The notes: a model not told the origin generated them from the letters alone. A stretch of 16,534 nt of DNA from an uncultured Planctomycetaceae bacterium (GCA_903921945.1 CAIXSC010000040.1:1-16534); one strand, 5' to 3'. Positions 1 through 7,567 are shown, numbered from the stretch's first letter. Translations and numbers: made by a program.

Positions 1-615
1 CACGATGCCCGCGATCAAGCCGACCACAAATAGCCCCGTCGAGACGAGCAACATCCACCGATTACAACGCTGCAGCCATTCCAGGCTGGGAAGGCGAAAA
101 CCGGGCCGCGGCGGCAACTTGTGCTTCAACCGGTACGACTGCGACAGGTACATCAATCCGGCGGCGAACCCCAGCGACACGGCGACGGTGCCGAACAGTT
201 GCGCGAAACCGTGAACGCTCCGCCAGATTCCCAACGCCTCGTCCCGCGGAAAATGCGGTTCATCCCGCACAAACCATGAGACTCCGATCAACCCCAGCAC
301 CAGTGGCAGCAAGAACAGGCCGACCGAGTTTTCCGTCCGCCGCAGCAGCAACACGATGTAGACCGCCGCGACCAGCCAGGAACCGATCAAACACCAGTCA
401 AACCAACTTGACAACGGCGTCACCTGCCCGCCTAACGACGCCTCGCTTCGAGCCAAGTTCACAAGGAACAGGGAATGGGCGAGCAATCCGGCCGCGGCGA
501 ACGCCACAATCGCTACTAACCGGATGCGCGCGCGAAAAAACAACCGCGACACCTCGGCCGCGAGGGTCACGCCATAGCTGGCCACAAAACAGGTCAGGGA
601 TATTCCGGTCAACAT
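1..615 (-). CDS. CcsA/HemX-type cytochrome c assembly membrane protein (C-terminus cut by window edge)
   Basis: The minus strand is open from an ATG at 615-613 to the window edge, giving 205 residues with no stop. The translation is an integral membrane protein with about six hydrophobic segments, near residues 3-21, 32-53, 72-91, 98-115, 136-157 and 186-205. After the fifth comes GLMYLSQSYRLKHK and then RLPSLEWLQRCNR. This 'YL.Q..RLK...LPSLE.L...N' pattern is typical of CcsA/HemX proteins, which handle or export heme for system II cytochrome c maturation. His47 in segment 2 and His135 in the loop before segment 5 are candidate heme ligands. An in-frame TAG lies five codons upstream of the ATG, so the start is well bounded, although no strong Shine-Dalgarno is visible. 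The gene is divergent from the CoA-transferase at 740. I am confident of the family but cannot separate HemX from CcsA without the missing C-terminus and its WWD motif. Confidence 0.85.
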   Translation of the reverse strand, partial: MLTGISLTCFVASYGVTLAAEVSRLFFRARIRLVAIVAFAAAGLLAHSLFLVNLARSEASLGGQVTPLSSWFDWCLIGSWLVAAVYIVLLLRRTENSVGLFLLPLVLGLIGVSWFVRDEPHFPRDEALGIWRSVHGFAQLFGTVAVSLGFAAGLMYLSQSYRLKHKLPPRPGFRLPSLEWLQRCNRWMLLVSTGLFVVGLIAGIV

Positions 616-739
616 CTTGGCTTCATACTATCCGGGGAGCGGCAGCCGGCCAAGTCGCGGCGAAGGGATGGCTTACCGCCGGCCCCGGGGCTGGTTTCCG
701 GCCGTTCGCGGACCAGATGCGCGATGCGAGGGTGGGCGA
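616..739. promoter_or_regulatory. divergent intergenic region, presumed promoters
   Basis: These 124 bp separate the start of the membrane protein (minus) from the preferred GTG start of the CoA-transferase (plus). Promoters for both must lie here or inside the genes. No convincing -35/-10 pair was seen. A purine-rich GAGGG at about 728-732 sits just upstream of the GTG and is the likely ribosome binding site. Confidence 0.4.
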
Positions 740-1783
740 GTGACAACGACAAGCAGAGTTGACTCGGCGGGCGGAGAGCCGGCCCGTGCGGACCGCGGCC
801 AGGGCGAGCTATTCACCAGCCCGGATGTGGAAGCGGCACGACAGGCGTTTCGCGCGAAATCCAAGCGGCTTGTCGATAAAGTGATGCCGGTCGCCGACGC
901 CGTGCGCCAATTCGTTTCCAATGGCGATTACCTCGCGTCCGGCGGCTTTGGAGGCGACCGGATCGCGACCGCGTTGCTGCACGAAATCGTCCGCCAACGC
1001 ATTCAACAACTCGGCTTCGCCGGCCACACGGCGACCCATGACTTCCAAATCCTCTGCTCGGGCAATGGCACCGGCCGCGGCCAATTGCTCGCCTGCTGCG
1101 ACGTCGCCTATATCGTGGGATTGGAAGCCCGGGGACTCTCGCCCCACGCTCGCCGCGTGGTCGAAAGCGGCCAAGTCAAACTGTGCGAATGGACCAACTA
1201 CGCGCTAGCGGTCCGCTTGCAGGCCGCCGCGATGGGCGTCCCCTTCCTCCCGCTCCGGACCATGGCCGGAACCGACACCTTCCTTCACAGCGCCGCTCGG
1301 CGAATCGAATGCCCCTTCACCGGCCAACCGCTCATCGCCGTTCCCGCACTCTGGCCCGACGTCGCCGTCATCCATGTTCACGAGGCCGACTGCTTCGGAA
1401 ATTGCCGCATTCGCGGCACGTCCGTCGCCGATTGGCATCTGGCCCGCGCCGCGAAAAAACTGATCGTTAGCTGCGAACGACTTGTCCCCAACGTCGAAAT
1501 CCGCCGCGACCCGACCGCCACCCTCATCCCGTTCTACTGCGTCGATGCCGTCTGCGAAGTCCCCGGCGGCAGCTACCCCGGCAACATGCCCTACGAATAC
1601 TTCTCGGATGAACTCCACCTGAAAGCATGGCTCGAAGCGGAACGCGAACCGCTAGCGCATCGTGAATTCCTGGAACGACATCTGTTCGGCACCGCCCATT
1701 TCGCCGAATACCTGGAAGTGTCCGGCGGCCAACAACGCATGGACGAGCTGCGAAGACAAGAATTACAGCCAGAACGAGGATAG
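740..1783 (+). CDS. CoA-transferase family I, glutaconate CoA-transferase alpha (GctA)-like subunit
   Basis: The 347-residue protein matches the alpha subunit of family I CoA-transferases, which move CoA between carboxylic acids. Recognisable blocks are DYLASGGFGGDR (about 63-74), VPFLPLRTMAGTD, ALWPDVAVIHVHEADCFGN and EIRRDPTATLIPFYCVDAV, all close to glutaconate CoA-transferase subunit A. The catalytic glutamate of this family lies in the beta subunit, and no beta-subunit gene follows, so the protein is an orphan here. About 45 residues precede the point where the GctA-like fold begins (near DKVMPVADAVRQF). I chose the GTG at 740 because GAGGG lies just upstream and it leaves room for a divergent promoter; ATGs at 617 and 668 would add an implausible Arg/Gly/Pro-rich leader. 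The substrate is unknown. A repeat block, not a partner gene, follows the stop. Confidence 0.85.
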   Translation: MTTTSRVDSAGGEPARADRGQGELFTSPDVEAARQAFRAKSKRLVDKVMPVADAVRQFVSNGDYLASGGFGGDRIATALLHEIVRQRIQQLGFAGHTATHDFQILCSGNGTGRGQLLACCDVAYIVGLEARGLSPHARRVVESGQVKLCEWTNYALAVRLQAAAMGVPFLPLRTMAGTDTFLHSAARRIECPFTGQPLIAVPALWPDVAVIHVHEADCFGNCRIRGTSVADWHLARAAKKLIVSCERLVPNVEIRRDPTATLIPFYCVDAVCEVPGGSYPGNMPYEYFSDELHLKAWLEAEREPLAHREFLERHLFGTAHFAEYLEVSGGQQRMDELRRQELQPERG

Positions 1784-1841
1784 TGGCGGGTTGGGATGGC
1801 AGATTGCGGGTCGCGAGTCGCGGCTGGCAGGTTGCGGATTC

Positions 1842-1921
1842 CGGGTTCCGGGGTGGTTTGCGGGTTCCGGTCGTGGGTTCCGGCGTGGGTCGCGGGTTCC
1901 GGGGTGGTTTGCGGGTTCCAG
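1842..1921. repeat. GGGTTCCGG-type degenerate direct repeats
   Basis: The 9-mer GGGTTCCGG starts at 1843, 1862, 1875 and 1894, with a variant (GGGTTCCAG) at 1913, so the spacing is 19, 13, 19 and 19 nt. Positions 1842-1868 and 1893-1919 form a perfect 27-nt direct repeat offset by 51 nt. The flanks (about 1786-1841) hold related words such as GCGGGTCGCG. The rest of 1784-2088 holds T-rich TTTTTCGGG runs (about 1963-1990) and no gene. Short open frames across the block are by-products of its composition. Confidence 0.85.
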
Positions 1922-2088
1922 GGTGGCTGACTGCTGGGGCGCGGTTTGGGGGCGGTTACTACTTTTTCGGGTTTTTCGGGTCGGTTTTTTGGCGGGCACG
2001 GGCCTAACGTAGATACTGGAATCCATGACGTTTTCGAGTTCGGCCGGTTCGAGGCCCTCACCGCCCGTGAAGACGGGGTTGGCTACCC

Positions 2089-3453
2089 ATGAGCACTTCC
2101 CGCGGTCGCCCATCCCCTGCTGAAAAGGCGTCCATCGCCATGCACTGCCACTCGCAGCCTGAAATCGCCGCGTCGCCGCTACGGGTGACTGGCCGCCACC
2201 ATTTGGGCCTCCGCCGCGTTCGCCCCGTTCGCCGCAGGCTCGACAGTGCGGTACGGATGCTCGGCGCGGGGTTGCTGGCGGGTTTACTGGCAGGATTGCT
2301 GGCGGGCCCCGAACCGGCGCGGGCGGACGTGTTCCTTCTGAGCAGTGGCGGCCAAGTCGAGGGTGAGTTCCTCAATCGGGATGAAGTGCCGCGAACGCGG
2401 TATGTCGTGCGGTTGGAATCGGGAGGCGAGCTCGTGCTGCCGGCCAAAGCGGTCAGCAATGTGGTCGTTCGCACCGAGGTGCAACGACGCTACGAGGAAC
2501 TGCTTCCCAAGATGCCGCCCACGGTCGAAGGCCACTGGAAAATGGCCGAGTGGTGTCGGGAGCGGTCGCTGGAAGCGCTGCGGGAAACGCACCTGCGCGA
2601 AATCTTGAAGCTCGATCCCGAACACGAGAAGGCGCGATCGCTCTTGGGCTACCAGCGATTGAGCGGCCGCTGGATGACGACGGAGGAATACCGTCAGGGG
2701 CTTGGGTACGTCCGGCATGGAACGGATTGGCGGTTGCCGCAGGAATTGGAACTGCTGTTGGCTCGCGAACAGTGGCGCAAAGAGGAATTGGAGTGGAAGC
2801 AAAAGCTGCGAATCCTTCGCGGCAAAGTCGGCCGGAAGGGCGGTGAACGGGCGTTGGAGGAGATTCGAGCGATCCGCGATCCGGCCGCGACGGCCGCGCT
2901 CGTGCAGTTGCTTGACGGCCGCGACGAGTCGCGGGACATGAAAATGCTGTACCTCGATGTTCTGGGCCGGCTTGGCTCGCCGGGCGCCGTCAACGCGTTG
3001 GCGAAACGTTCCATCTACGAGGATGACTCGGCGATCCGCGAGAAGGCGTTGGACCTGCTCCAGCGATTCGCGTCGCCGCGGTTGGCGGAATCGGTCGCCG
3101 AGCGTCTTCGCGACGACAACAACACGATCGTCAATCGCGCGGCCTTGGTGCTGGAGCGGTTTGGCGAACGGGGCGTGACGCCGGAACTGATCGACGCGTT
3201 GACCACGAAACACAAGCAGACGCTCGGCTCTGGCAGCGGAATCACGCCCAGCTTCTCGGGCGATGGCGGCGCGGGACTGAGCATGGGTGGCGGTCCGAAG
3301 GTGGTGGTTTCCGAGCTTCAGAACGGCGCGGTGCTGGCGGCGCTCACGGCGCTCTATCCCGGTGCGGGCTTCGGCTACGATAAGGTCCTGTGGAAGCGAT
3401 GGTATGCGGCGTCCCAAACTCCGCGGGTGGTCGACCTGCGGCGGGATCCGTAA
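2089..3453 (+). CDS. secreted HEAT-repeat-like protein, planctomycete type
   Basis: The 454-residue protein has a basic stretch (RRVRPVRRR, 42-50), a hydrophobic core made of repeated LLAG units (about 58-73) and an ARA-D signal-peptidase-like site near 79/80, so export is likely. After the signal comes a beta-rich segment (VFLLSSGGQVEGEFLNR...). Residues 135-245 are helical and charged, and 255-370 contain HEAT-like helices (DPAATAALVQLLDGRDE, SPGAVNALAKRSIYEDDSAIREKALDLL, NRAALVLERFGERG). A Gly/Ser-rich linker (380-403) leads to the tail FGYDKVLWKRWYAASQTP, which I recognise from planctomycete HEAT proteins of unknown role. The start is uncertain: ATGs at 2089, 2140 and 2257 are in frame and none has a strong Shine-Dalgarno; 2257 would remove the basic n-region. 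The gene lies 18 bp ahead of the SDR and is probably its operon partner. Function is unknown; protein-protein scaffolding in the periplasm is an inference. Confidence 0.8.
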   Translation: MSTSRGRPSPAEKASIAMHCHSQPEIAASPLRVTGRHHLGLRRVRPVRRRLDSAVRMLGAGLLAGLLAGLLAGPEPARADVFLLSSGGQVEGEFLNRDEVPRTRYVVRLESGGELVLPAKAVSNVVVRTEVQRRYEELLPKMPPTVEGHWKMAEWCRERSLEALRETHLREILKLDPEHEKARSLLGYQRLSGRWMTTEEYRQGLGYVRHGTDWRLPQELELLLAREQWRKEELEWKQKLRILRGKVGRKGGERALEEIRAIRDPAATAALVQLLDGRDESRDMKMLYLDVLGRLGSPGAVNALAKRSIYEDDSAIREKALDLLQRFASPRLAESVAERLRDDNNTIVNRAALVLERFGERGVTPELIDALTTKHKQTLGSGSGITPSFSGDGGAGLSMGGGPKVVVSELQNGAVLAALTALYPGAGFGYDKVLWKRWYAASQTPRVVDLRRDP

Positions 3454-3471
3454 CGCGGACCGGGGTCGAAC

Positions 3472-4470
3472 ATGGCATTGCATTTAGTGACCGGGGCGAC
3501 CGGCTTTCTCGGCCGTTACGTCGTCGAGCGGCTGTTGGCTCGGGGCGAACAGGTGCGAGCGCTTGTGCGGCGCGACGACGGCGAACTCCGGCGGCTGGGC
3601 GCCGAACTCTGCGTCGGCGATGTGCGCGAACCGTTTCGGGTGCGGGCCGCTTGTGTGGACGTCGAGACGGTTCATCACACGGCGGCGGTCGCCGGTATTT
3701 GGGGACCGTGGGAATACTTCCACAGCATCAACACGGTTGGCACCCAAAATGTCCTTGACGCCTGCCATGCCTGCGGCGTGCGGAAGTTGGTGTTCACGAG
3801 CAGTCCGAGCGTGACATTTGACGGCTCGGATCAGTCGGGCGTCGATGAATTGGTTCCCTACCCGACGCGTTGGCTGTGCCATTATCCGCACACGAAGGCG
3901 TTGGCGGAGCAGCGGGTGTTGGCGGCCAACGGCGTCGGCTCCTTGCTTACTTGCGCCTTGCGGCCGCATTTGATTTGGGGGCCGCGTGACCGCCATTTGA
4001 TTCCTCGACTGTGGGAGCGGGCGCGGCGGGGCCAATTGCGGCGGGTCGGAGACGGCCGCAATCGGGTCGACATGATCTACGTCGAGAACGCGGCGGCGGC
4101 CCATTGCCAAGCCGCCGATGCCCTCAAGCCCGGCTCGCCCGTCGCCGGGCGCGCCTATTTTCTATCGCAGGGAGAACCGGTGAACTGCTGGCAGTGGATC
4201 GACGAGTTGCTGGCGATCGCCGGCCTGCCACCGCTCCGGAAGGCGATTTCATTCCGGGCCGCGTGGCGGCTGGGCGGGGCGCTGGAGGGGGCGTATCGGC
4301 TGCTCGGCATCAGGTCGGAACCGCGGATGACCCGGTTTCTGGCGGCCCAGTTGGCGAAGGACCATTTTTTCGATATCCGTCGAGCTGAACGGGACTTCGG
4401 TTATCGGGCGGACATCTCAACGGAAGAGGGGATGAAGCGTCTGGCCGCTTGCCAAACGGCGGCCGGATAA
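3472..4470 (+). CDS. OleD-like NAD(P)-dependent 3-beta-hydroxysteroid dehydrogenase/epimerase-family SDR
   Basis: This is a 332-residue extended short-chain dehydrogenase. The Rossmann glycine motif GATGFLG is at residues 8-14. The catalytic set is Ser at 110-111 (FTSSPSVTFDG), Tyr138 and Lys142 (HYPHTK). The stretch AAVAGIWGPWEYFHSINTVGTQNVLDAC followed by SSPSVTFDGSDQSGVDE...YP is characteristic of the OleD/3-beta-HSD branch, whose OleD members reduce 2-alkyl-3-keto acids during head-to-head hydrocarbon synthesis. No OleA, OleB or OleC gene is visible, so the exact substrate is unknown; reduction of a beta-keto acyl product from the neighbouring ketosynthase is a reasonable inference. The ATG at 3472 follows the HEAT gene by 18 bp, and the ketosynthase starts 43 bp after the stop. 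The Shine-Dalgarno is weak. Family certainty is high, pathway certainty low. Confidence 0.88.
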   Translation: MALHLVTGATGFLGRYVVERLLARGEQVRALVRRDDGELRRLGAELCVGDVREPFRVRAACVDVETVHHTAAVAGIWGPWEYFHSINTVGTQNVLDACHACGVRKLVFTSSPSVTFDGSDQSGVDELVPYPTRWLCHYPHTKALAEQRVLAANGVGSLLTCALRPHLIWGPRDRHLIPRLWERARRGQLRRVGDGRNRVDMIYVENAAAAHCQAADALKPGSPVAGRAYFLSQGEPVNCWQWIDELLAIAGLPPLRKAISFRAAWRLGGALEGAYRLLGIRSEPRMTRFLAAQLAKDHFFDIRRAERDFGYRADISTEEGMKRLAACQTAAG

Positions 4471-4513
4471 GTTAGGTTTCACGCGGAAAACCATCGCCCT
4501 CGACGTTGGCCCG

Positions 4514-5779
4514 ATGATAGCAAGCTCAAGCCACACGAATCTTCCTGATTCCCAACGCGTGGTGATTACCGGCATCGGGCTCACTTCCCCGAACGGGAAT
4601 TCACCTGCGGAGTACCGTGCTGCGCTGTTGTCGGGCCGGAGCGGCGTTCGGCCTTACGAGATTCGCTACTTCGGGGCGACGCTCGCTGGCGTCTGCGATT
4701 TCGACGCCTTGCGTTACCAGAGCAAAAAAGACATTCGCCGCGGCACTCGCGCGGGCAGCGTCGCGATCTATTGCGCCAACGAGGCGATCAAGGACTCGGG
4801 GCTGGATTGGAAAAACTTCGATCGCTCGACGGTCGGCATTTATCTGGGTGTGACCGAGCACGGCAATGTCGAGACCGAGAACGAGATCTTCCTGATCAAA
4901 GGGTACGACTACGACACCGCGTTCTGGTCGCACCACCACAATCCGCGGACCGTGGCGAACAACCCGGCCGGCGAAGTGGCGTTGAACATGGGGATCACGG
5001 GCCCTCACTACACGCTCGGAGCCGCCTGCGCGGCGGGCAACGCCGGATTGATCCAAGGCGCCCAGATGCTTCGTCTGGGCGATTGCGATCTGGCGCTTGC
5101 GGGCGGAGTCTCGGAGAGCATCCACACGTTCGGAATCTTCGCCGGTTTCAACAGCCAAGGGGCGTTGGCGAAGCATGCCGAGCCCGCGAAAGCGTCGCGA
5201 CCGTTCGACTTGCAGCGAAACGGCATCGTGGTCGCCGAGGGTGGCTGCGTGTTCATCCTGGAGCGGCTGGAAGACGCCAAACGCCGCCAAGCGCGGATCT
5301 ACGGAGAGCTGGCCGGTTACGCGATCAACACGGACGCCACCGACTTCGTTCTGCCCAATCCCGAACGTCAGGCGCAGTGCGTCGAACTGGCGCTCCGCCG
5401 CGCCGGACTTGCTCCGGAACAAATCGATATCGTCAGCACGCATGCCACTGGCACGGACAGTGGCGATATTCAGGAATGCACGGCGCTACGCAAAGTCTTC
5501 GGCCATTCGACCCGGACCAACTTCAATAACACGAAGAGCTTCATCGGGCACGCGATGGGGGCCGCCGGGGCGCTGGAACTAGCGGGCAACCTGCCTGCGT
5601 TCGACGACGGGGTGTGCCACCCGACCATCAACGTCGACGAATTGGATCCGGCCTGCGAACTGCCAGGCCTGGTGCTGAACCAGCCCCGCGAAATTGGACG
5701 TACCCAGTACATTCTGAACAACTCTTTTGGGATGCTGGGCATTAATTCGGTCGCCATCATCAAGAAGTTCTCGGTTTGA
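4514..5779 (+). CDS. beta-ketoacyl-ACP synthase II-type (FabF-like) ketosynthase
   Basis: The 421-residue thiolase-fold ketosynthase condenses an acyl group with malonyl-ACP. The opening RVVITGIGLTSPNG is the normal KAS II start. The catalytic triad is visible: nucleophile Cys172 (GAACAAGNAG), His310 (STHATGTDSGD) and His346 (SFIGHAMGAAGALE). The nucleophile context is ACAAG rather than the housekeeping FabF ACTSG. The glycine-rich gating loop, NSFGFGGTN in E. coli FabF, reads NSFGMLGIN here, so the gatekeeper Phe is replaced. Together with its own ACP 14 bp downstream, this suggests a specialised chain builder rather than the housekeeping FabF. No chain-length-factor partner is present. The ATG at 4514 gives 14 residues before the conserved core. 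The gene sits mid-operon between the SDR and the ACP. Confidence 0.93.
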   Translation: MIASSSHTNLPDSQRVVITGIGLTSPNGNSPAEYRAALLSGRSGVRPYEIRYFGATLAGVCDFDALRYQSKKDIRRGTRAGSVAIYCANEAIKDSGLDWKNFDRSTVGIYLGVTEHGNVETENEIFLIKGYDYDTAFWSHHHNPRTVANNPAGEVALNMGITGPHYTLGAACAAGNAGLIQGAQMLRLGDCDLALAGGVSESIHTFGIFAGFNSQGALAKHAEPAKASRPFDLQRNGIVVAEGGCVFILERLEDAKRRQARIYGELAGYAINTDATDFVLPNPERQAQCVELALRRAGLAPEQIDIVSTHATGTDSGDIQECTALRKVFGHSTRTNFNNTKSFIGHAMGAAGALELAGNLPAFDDGVCHPTINVDELDPACELPGLVLNQPREIGRTQYILNNSFGMLGINSVAIIKKFSV

Positions 5780-5793
5780 GGTCGCCTTCCACA

Positions 5794-6054
5794 ATGAGTC
5801 CCGCAGAGATCCGCGAAGAAATCGTCGATATCCTGTCCGACATCACTCCCGATGATGATCTCGGCGCGTTGGACGACGGCAAGCCTTTCCGCGAGCAACT
5901 GGCGCTCGACAGCATGGACTTCCTGGATATCGTCATGGAACTGCGCAAACGCCATCGCGTGCAGATTCCCGAAGAGGACTACGGCCAACTGGCCAGCATG
6001 GCCAGCACTGTGACGTACCTCACGCCGAAAATGGTCGATTGTGTTCGCAAGTAG
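5794..6054 (+). CDS. specialised acyl carrier protein
   Basis: The 86-residue acidic, helical protein carries the phosphopantetheine attachment motif LDSMDFLDIV with Ser40. Housekeeping AcpP usually has DSLDxVE, so this looks like a pathway-dedicated carrier. I start at the ATG at 5794, which follows GAGG at about 5779-5782 and is preceded by a 14-bp gap after the ketosynthase stop. A TTG at 5776 would overlap that stop codon and add only six non-conserved residues. The FAD oxidoreductase begins 6 bp downstream, so translational coupling is likely. It presumably carries the growing or modified acyl chain between the ketosynthase and the oxidoreductase, in the cytoplasm. Confidence 0.9.
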   Translation: MSPAEIREEIVDILSDITPDDDLGALDDGKPFREQLALDSMDFLDIVMELRKRHRVQIPEEDYGQLASMASTVTYLTPKMVDCVRK

Positions 6055-6060
6055 CTCGCG

Positions 6061-7452
6061 ATGTACGACACGCTGATCATCGGCGCGGGAATGTCCGGCC
6101 TCGCCGCCGGAATCCGGCTCGCCCACTACGAACAAAAAGTGTGCGTGCTGGAACGCCACACCACGATCGGCGGTTTGAATTCGTTTTATCGGCTCCGCGG
6201 CCGCGACTTCGATGTCGGATTGCACGCGGTCACCAATTTCACTCCCAAAGGAGCGAAAAAAGGACCGCTCGCCCGGTTGCTGCGGCAGTTGCGTTTCAAG
6301 TGGGAAGATCTATCGCTCTCGCCCCAGATCGGCTCGCGGATCGCCTTCCCCGGCGTTCACCTCGACTTCGACAACGACATCGGGCGACTGGAAGCGGAAA
6401 TCCGCCGACTGTTCCCCCGCCAGACCGACAACTTTCAACGGTTGCTCGCCGCCGTCGTGGATTACGACGACCTGAACGACGAGCACTTCCGCATGTCGGG
6501 CCGGGCACGGCTGGCGGAACTGTTCGACGACCCGTTGCTGGTCGAAATGCTCCTCTGTCCGCTCATGTGGTACGGCAACGCCCGTGAAGAGGACATGGAC
6601 TGGGGCCAATTCTGCATCATGTTCCGCAGCATTTTTTTGGAGGGCATGGCCCGACCGTTCAAAGGCGTGCGGCTGATCCTCAAACACCTCGTGCGCCGCT
6701 TTCGCGAACTGGGCGGCGAATTGCGGCTGCGGAGCGGCGTGAGCCGGATCCACGTGGAAAACGGCCGGGCGGTCGGCGTGGTGCTCGATGACGGCACCGA
6801 ACTGCTCGCCCGCAATATCCTGTCGTCCGCCGGTGCCGTGGAAACGCTGCGGCTGTGCGACGACCAGTCGATCGTCGAGCCCGCTCGAGCCGGTCAGATG
6901 TCGTTCATCGAGACCATGTCGATCCTCAATGTCCAGCCGCGCGACTTGGGCCACGATCGCACCATCGTGTTCTACAACGACCGGCCGCGTTTCGAGTGGC
7001 GTAAGTGCGACGAGCTTGTCGATCTGCACACGGGCGTCATCTGCTCGCCCAACAACTTCCAGTATCCGCCCGAAGACGGCAAACTGCCCGAAGGGGTCAT
7101 TCGCATCACGGCGATCGCGAATTTCGATCGCTGGTCGGCGCTGAACGAAGCGCAGTATCGACTGGAGAAACTCCGCTGGTTCGACCGAACGGCCGCCGCC
7201 GCGGTCCGTTTTATGCCCGATTTCCGTGGACACATCGTCGATACCGACATGTTCACGCCGCTCACCATTCGCCGCTTTACCTGGCACGACAACGGCGCCG
7301 TCTATGGGGCCCCGGAGAAACGGTTCGACGGCAGCACTCACCTCAGCAATCTCTTCTTGTGCGGCACCGATCAAGGCTATGTCGGAATCATCGGGTCCAT
7401 CGTCAGCGGCATCGCCATGGCCAACCGCCACTGCCTGTCCGCCACCGCTTAG
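6061..7452 (+). CDS. CrtI/retinol-saturase-like FAD-dependent oxidoreductase
   Basis: The 463-residue protein has the N-terminal dinucleotide-binding motif LIIGAGMSGLAAG (5-17) and a second flavin-contact stretch, CVLERHTTIGGLNSFY, as in phytoene desaturases and all-trans-retinol 13,14-reductases. The C-terminal FAD motif is also present: LFLCGTDQGYVGIIGSIVSGIAMANR (about 433-458). Length and domain order fit the CrtI family. The conserved HAVTNF and WYGNAREEDMDW segments fall in the variable substrate domain. Carotenoid synthesis is not suggested, because no phytoene synthase or GGPP synthase is nearby; a fatty-acyl or acyl-ACP substrate is inferred from the ACP 6 bp upstream. Desaturation and saturation cannot be told apart from sequence alone. 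It is the last gene of the plus-strand operon. Confidence 0.88.
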   Translation: MYDTLIIGAGMSGLAAGIRLAHYEQKVCVLERHTTIGGLNSFYRLRGRDFDVGLHAVTNFTPKGAKKGPLARLLRQLRFKWEDLSLSPQIGSRIAFPGVHLDFDNDIGRLEAEIRRLFPRQTDNFQRLLAAVVDYDDLNDEHFRMSGRARLAELFDDPLLVEMLLCPLMWYGNAREEDMDWGQFCIMFRSIFLEGMARPFKGVRLILKHLVRRFRELGGELRLRSGVSRIHVENGRAVGVVLDDGTELLARNILSSAGAVETLRLCDDQSIVEPARAGQMSFIETMSILNVQPRDLGHDRTIVFYNDRPRFEWRKCDELVDLHTGVICSPNNFQYPPEDGKLPEGVIRITAIANFDRWSALNEAQYRLEKLRWFDRTAAAAVRFMPDFRGHIVDTDMFTPLTIRRFTWHDNGAVYGAPEKRFDGSTHLSNLFLCGTDQGYVGIIGSIVSGIAMANRHCLSATA

Positions 7453-7567
7453 GCGGTTCAGACGCGTCGCGTCGCTTGCGGATCGGAGACATCGCGGCCA
7501 CCCGTTTTGAACACCCGGGTCCACGCTGGCGGAAAACCCCGCCGCCACGCCTGCCGGCACGGTCCCG
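7453..7567. other. convergent intergenic gap
   Basis: This 115-bp gap lies between the oxidoreductase stop and the stop of the convergent isomerase-like gene. A short GGCGG...CCGCC pairing exists near 7528-7543 but has no T-run, so I do not call a terminator. No gene is seen. Confidence 0.5.

Noticed and set aside
276..743. Plus-strand open frame of 155 residues at the left end.
   Set aside because: It is antisense to the CcsA/HemX-like membrane protein, which has clear transmembrane segments and family motifs; this frame is Arg/Pro/Thr-rich.
1957..1995. T-rich stretch considered as a terminator for the CoA-transferase gene.
   Set aside because: I found no stable stem immediately before the T-runs.
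3472..7452. Carotenoid biosynthesis cluster, suggested by the CrtI-like gene.
   Set aside because: No phytoene synthase, prenyl transferase or cyclase is present; an ACP and ketosynthase adjoin it, so an acyl substrate is more likely.
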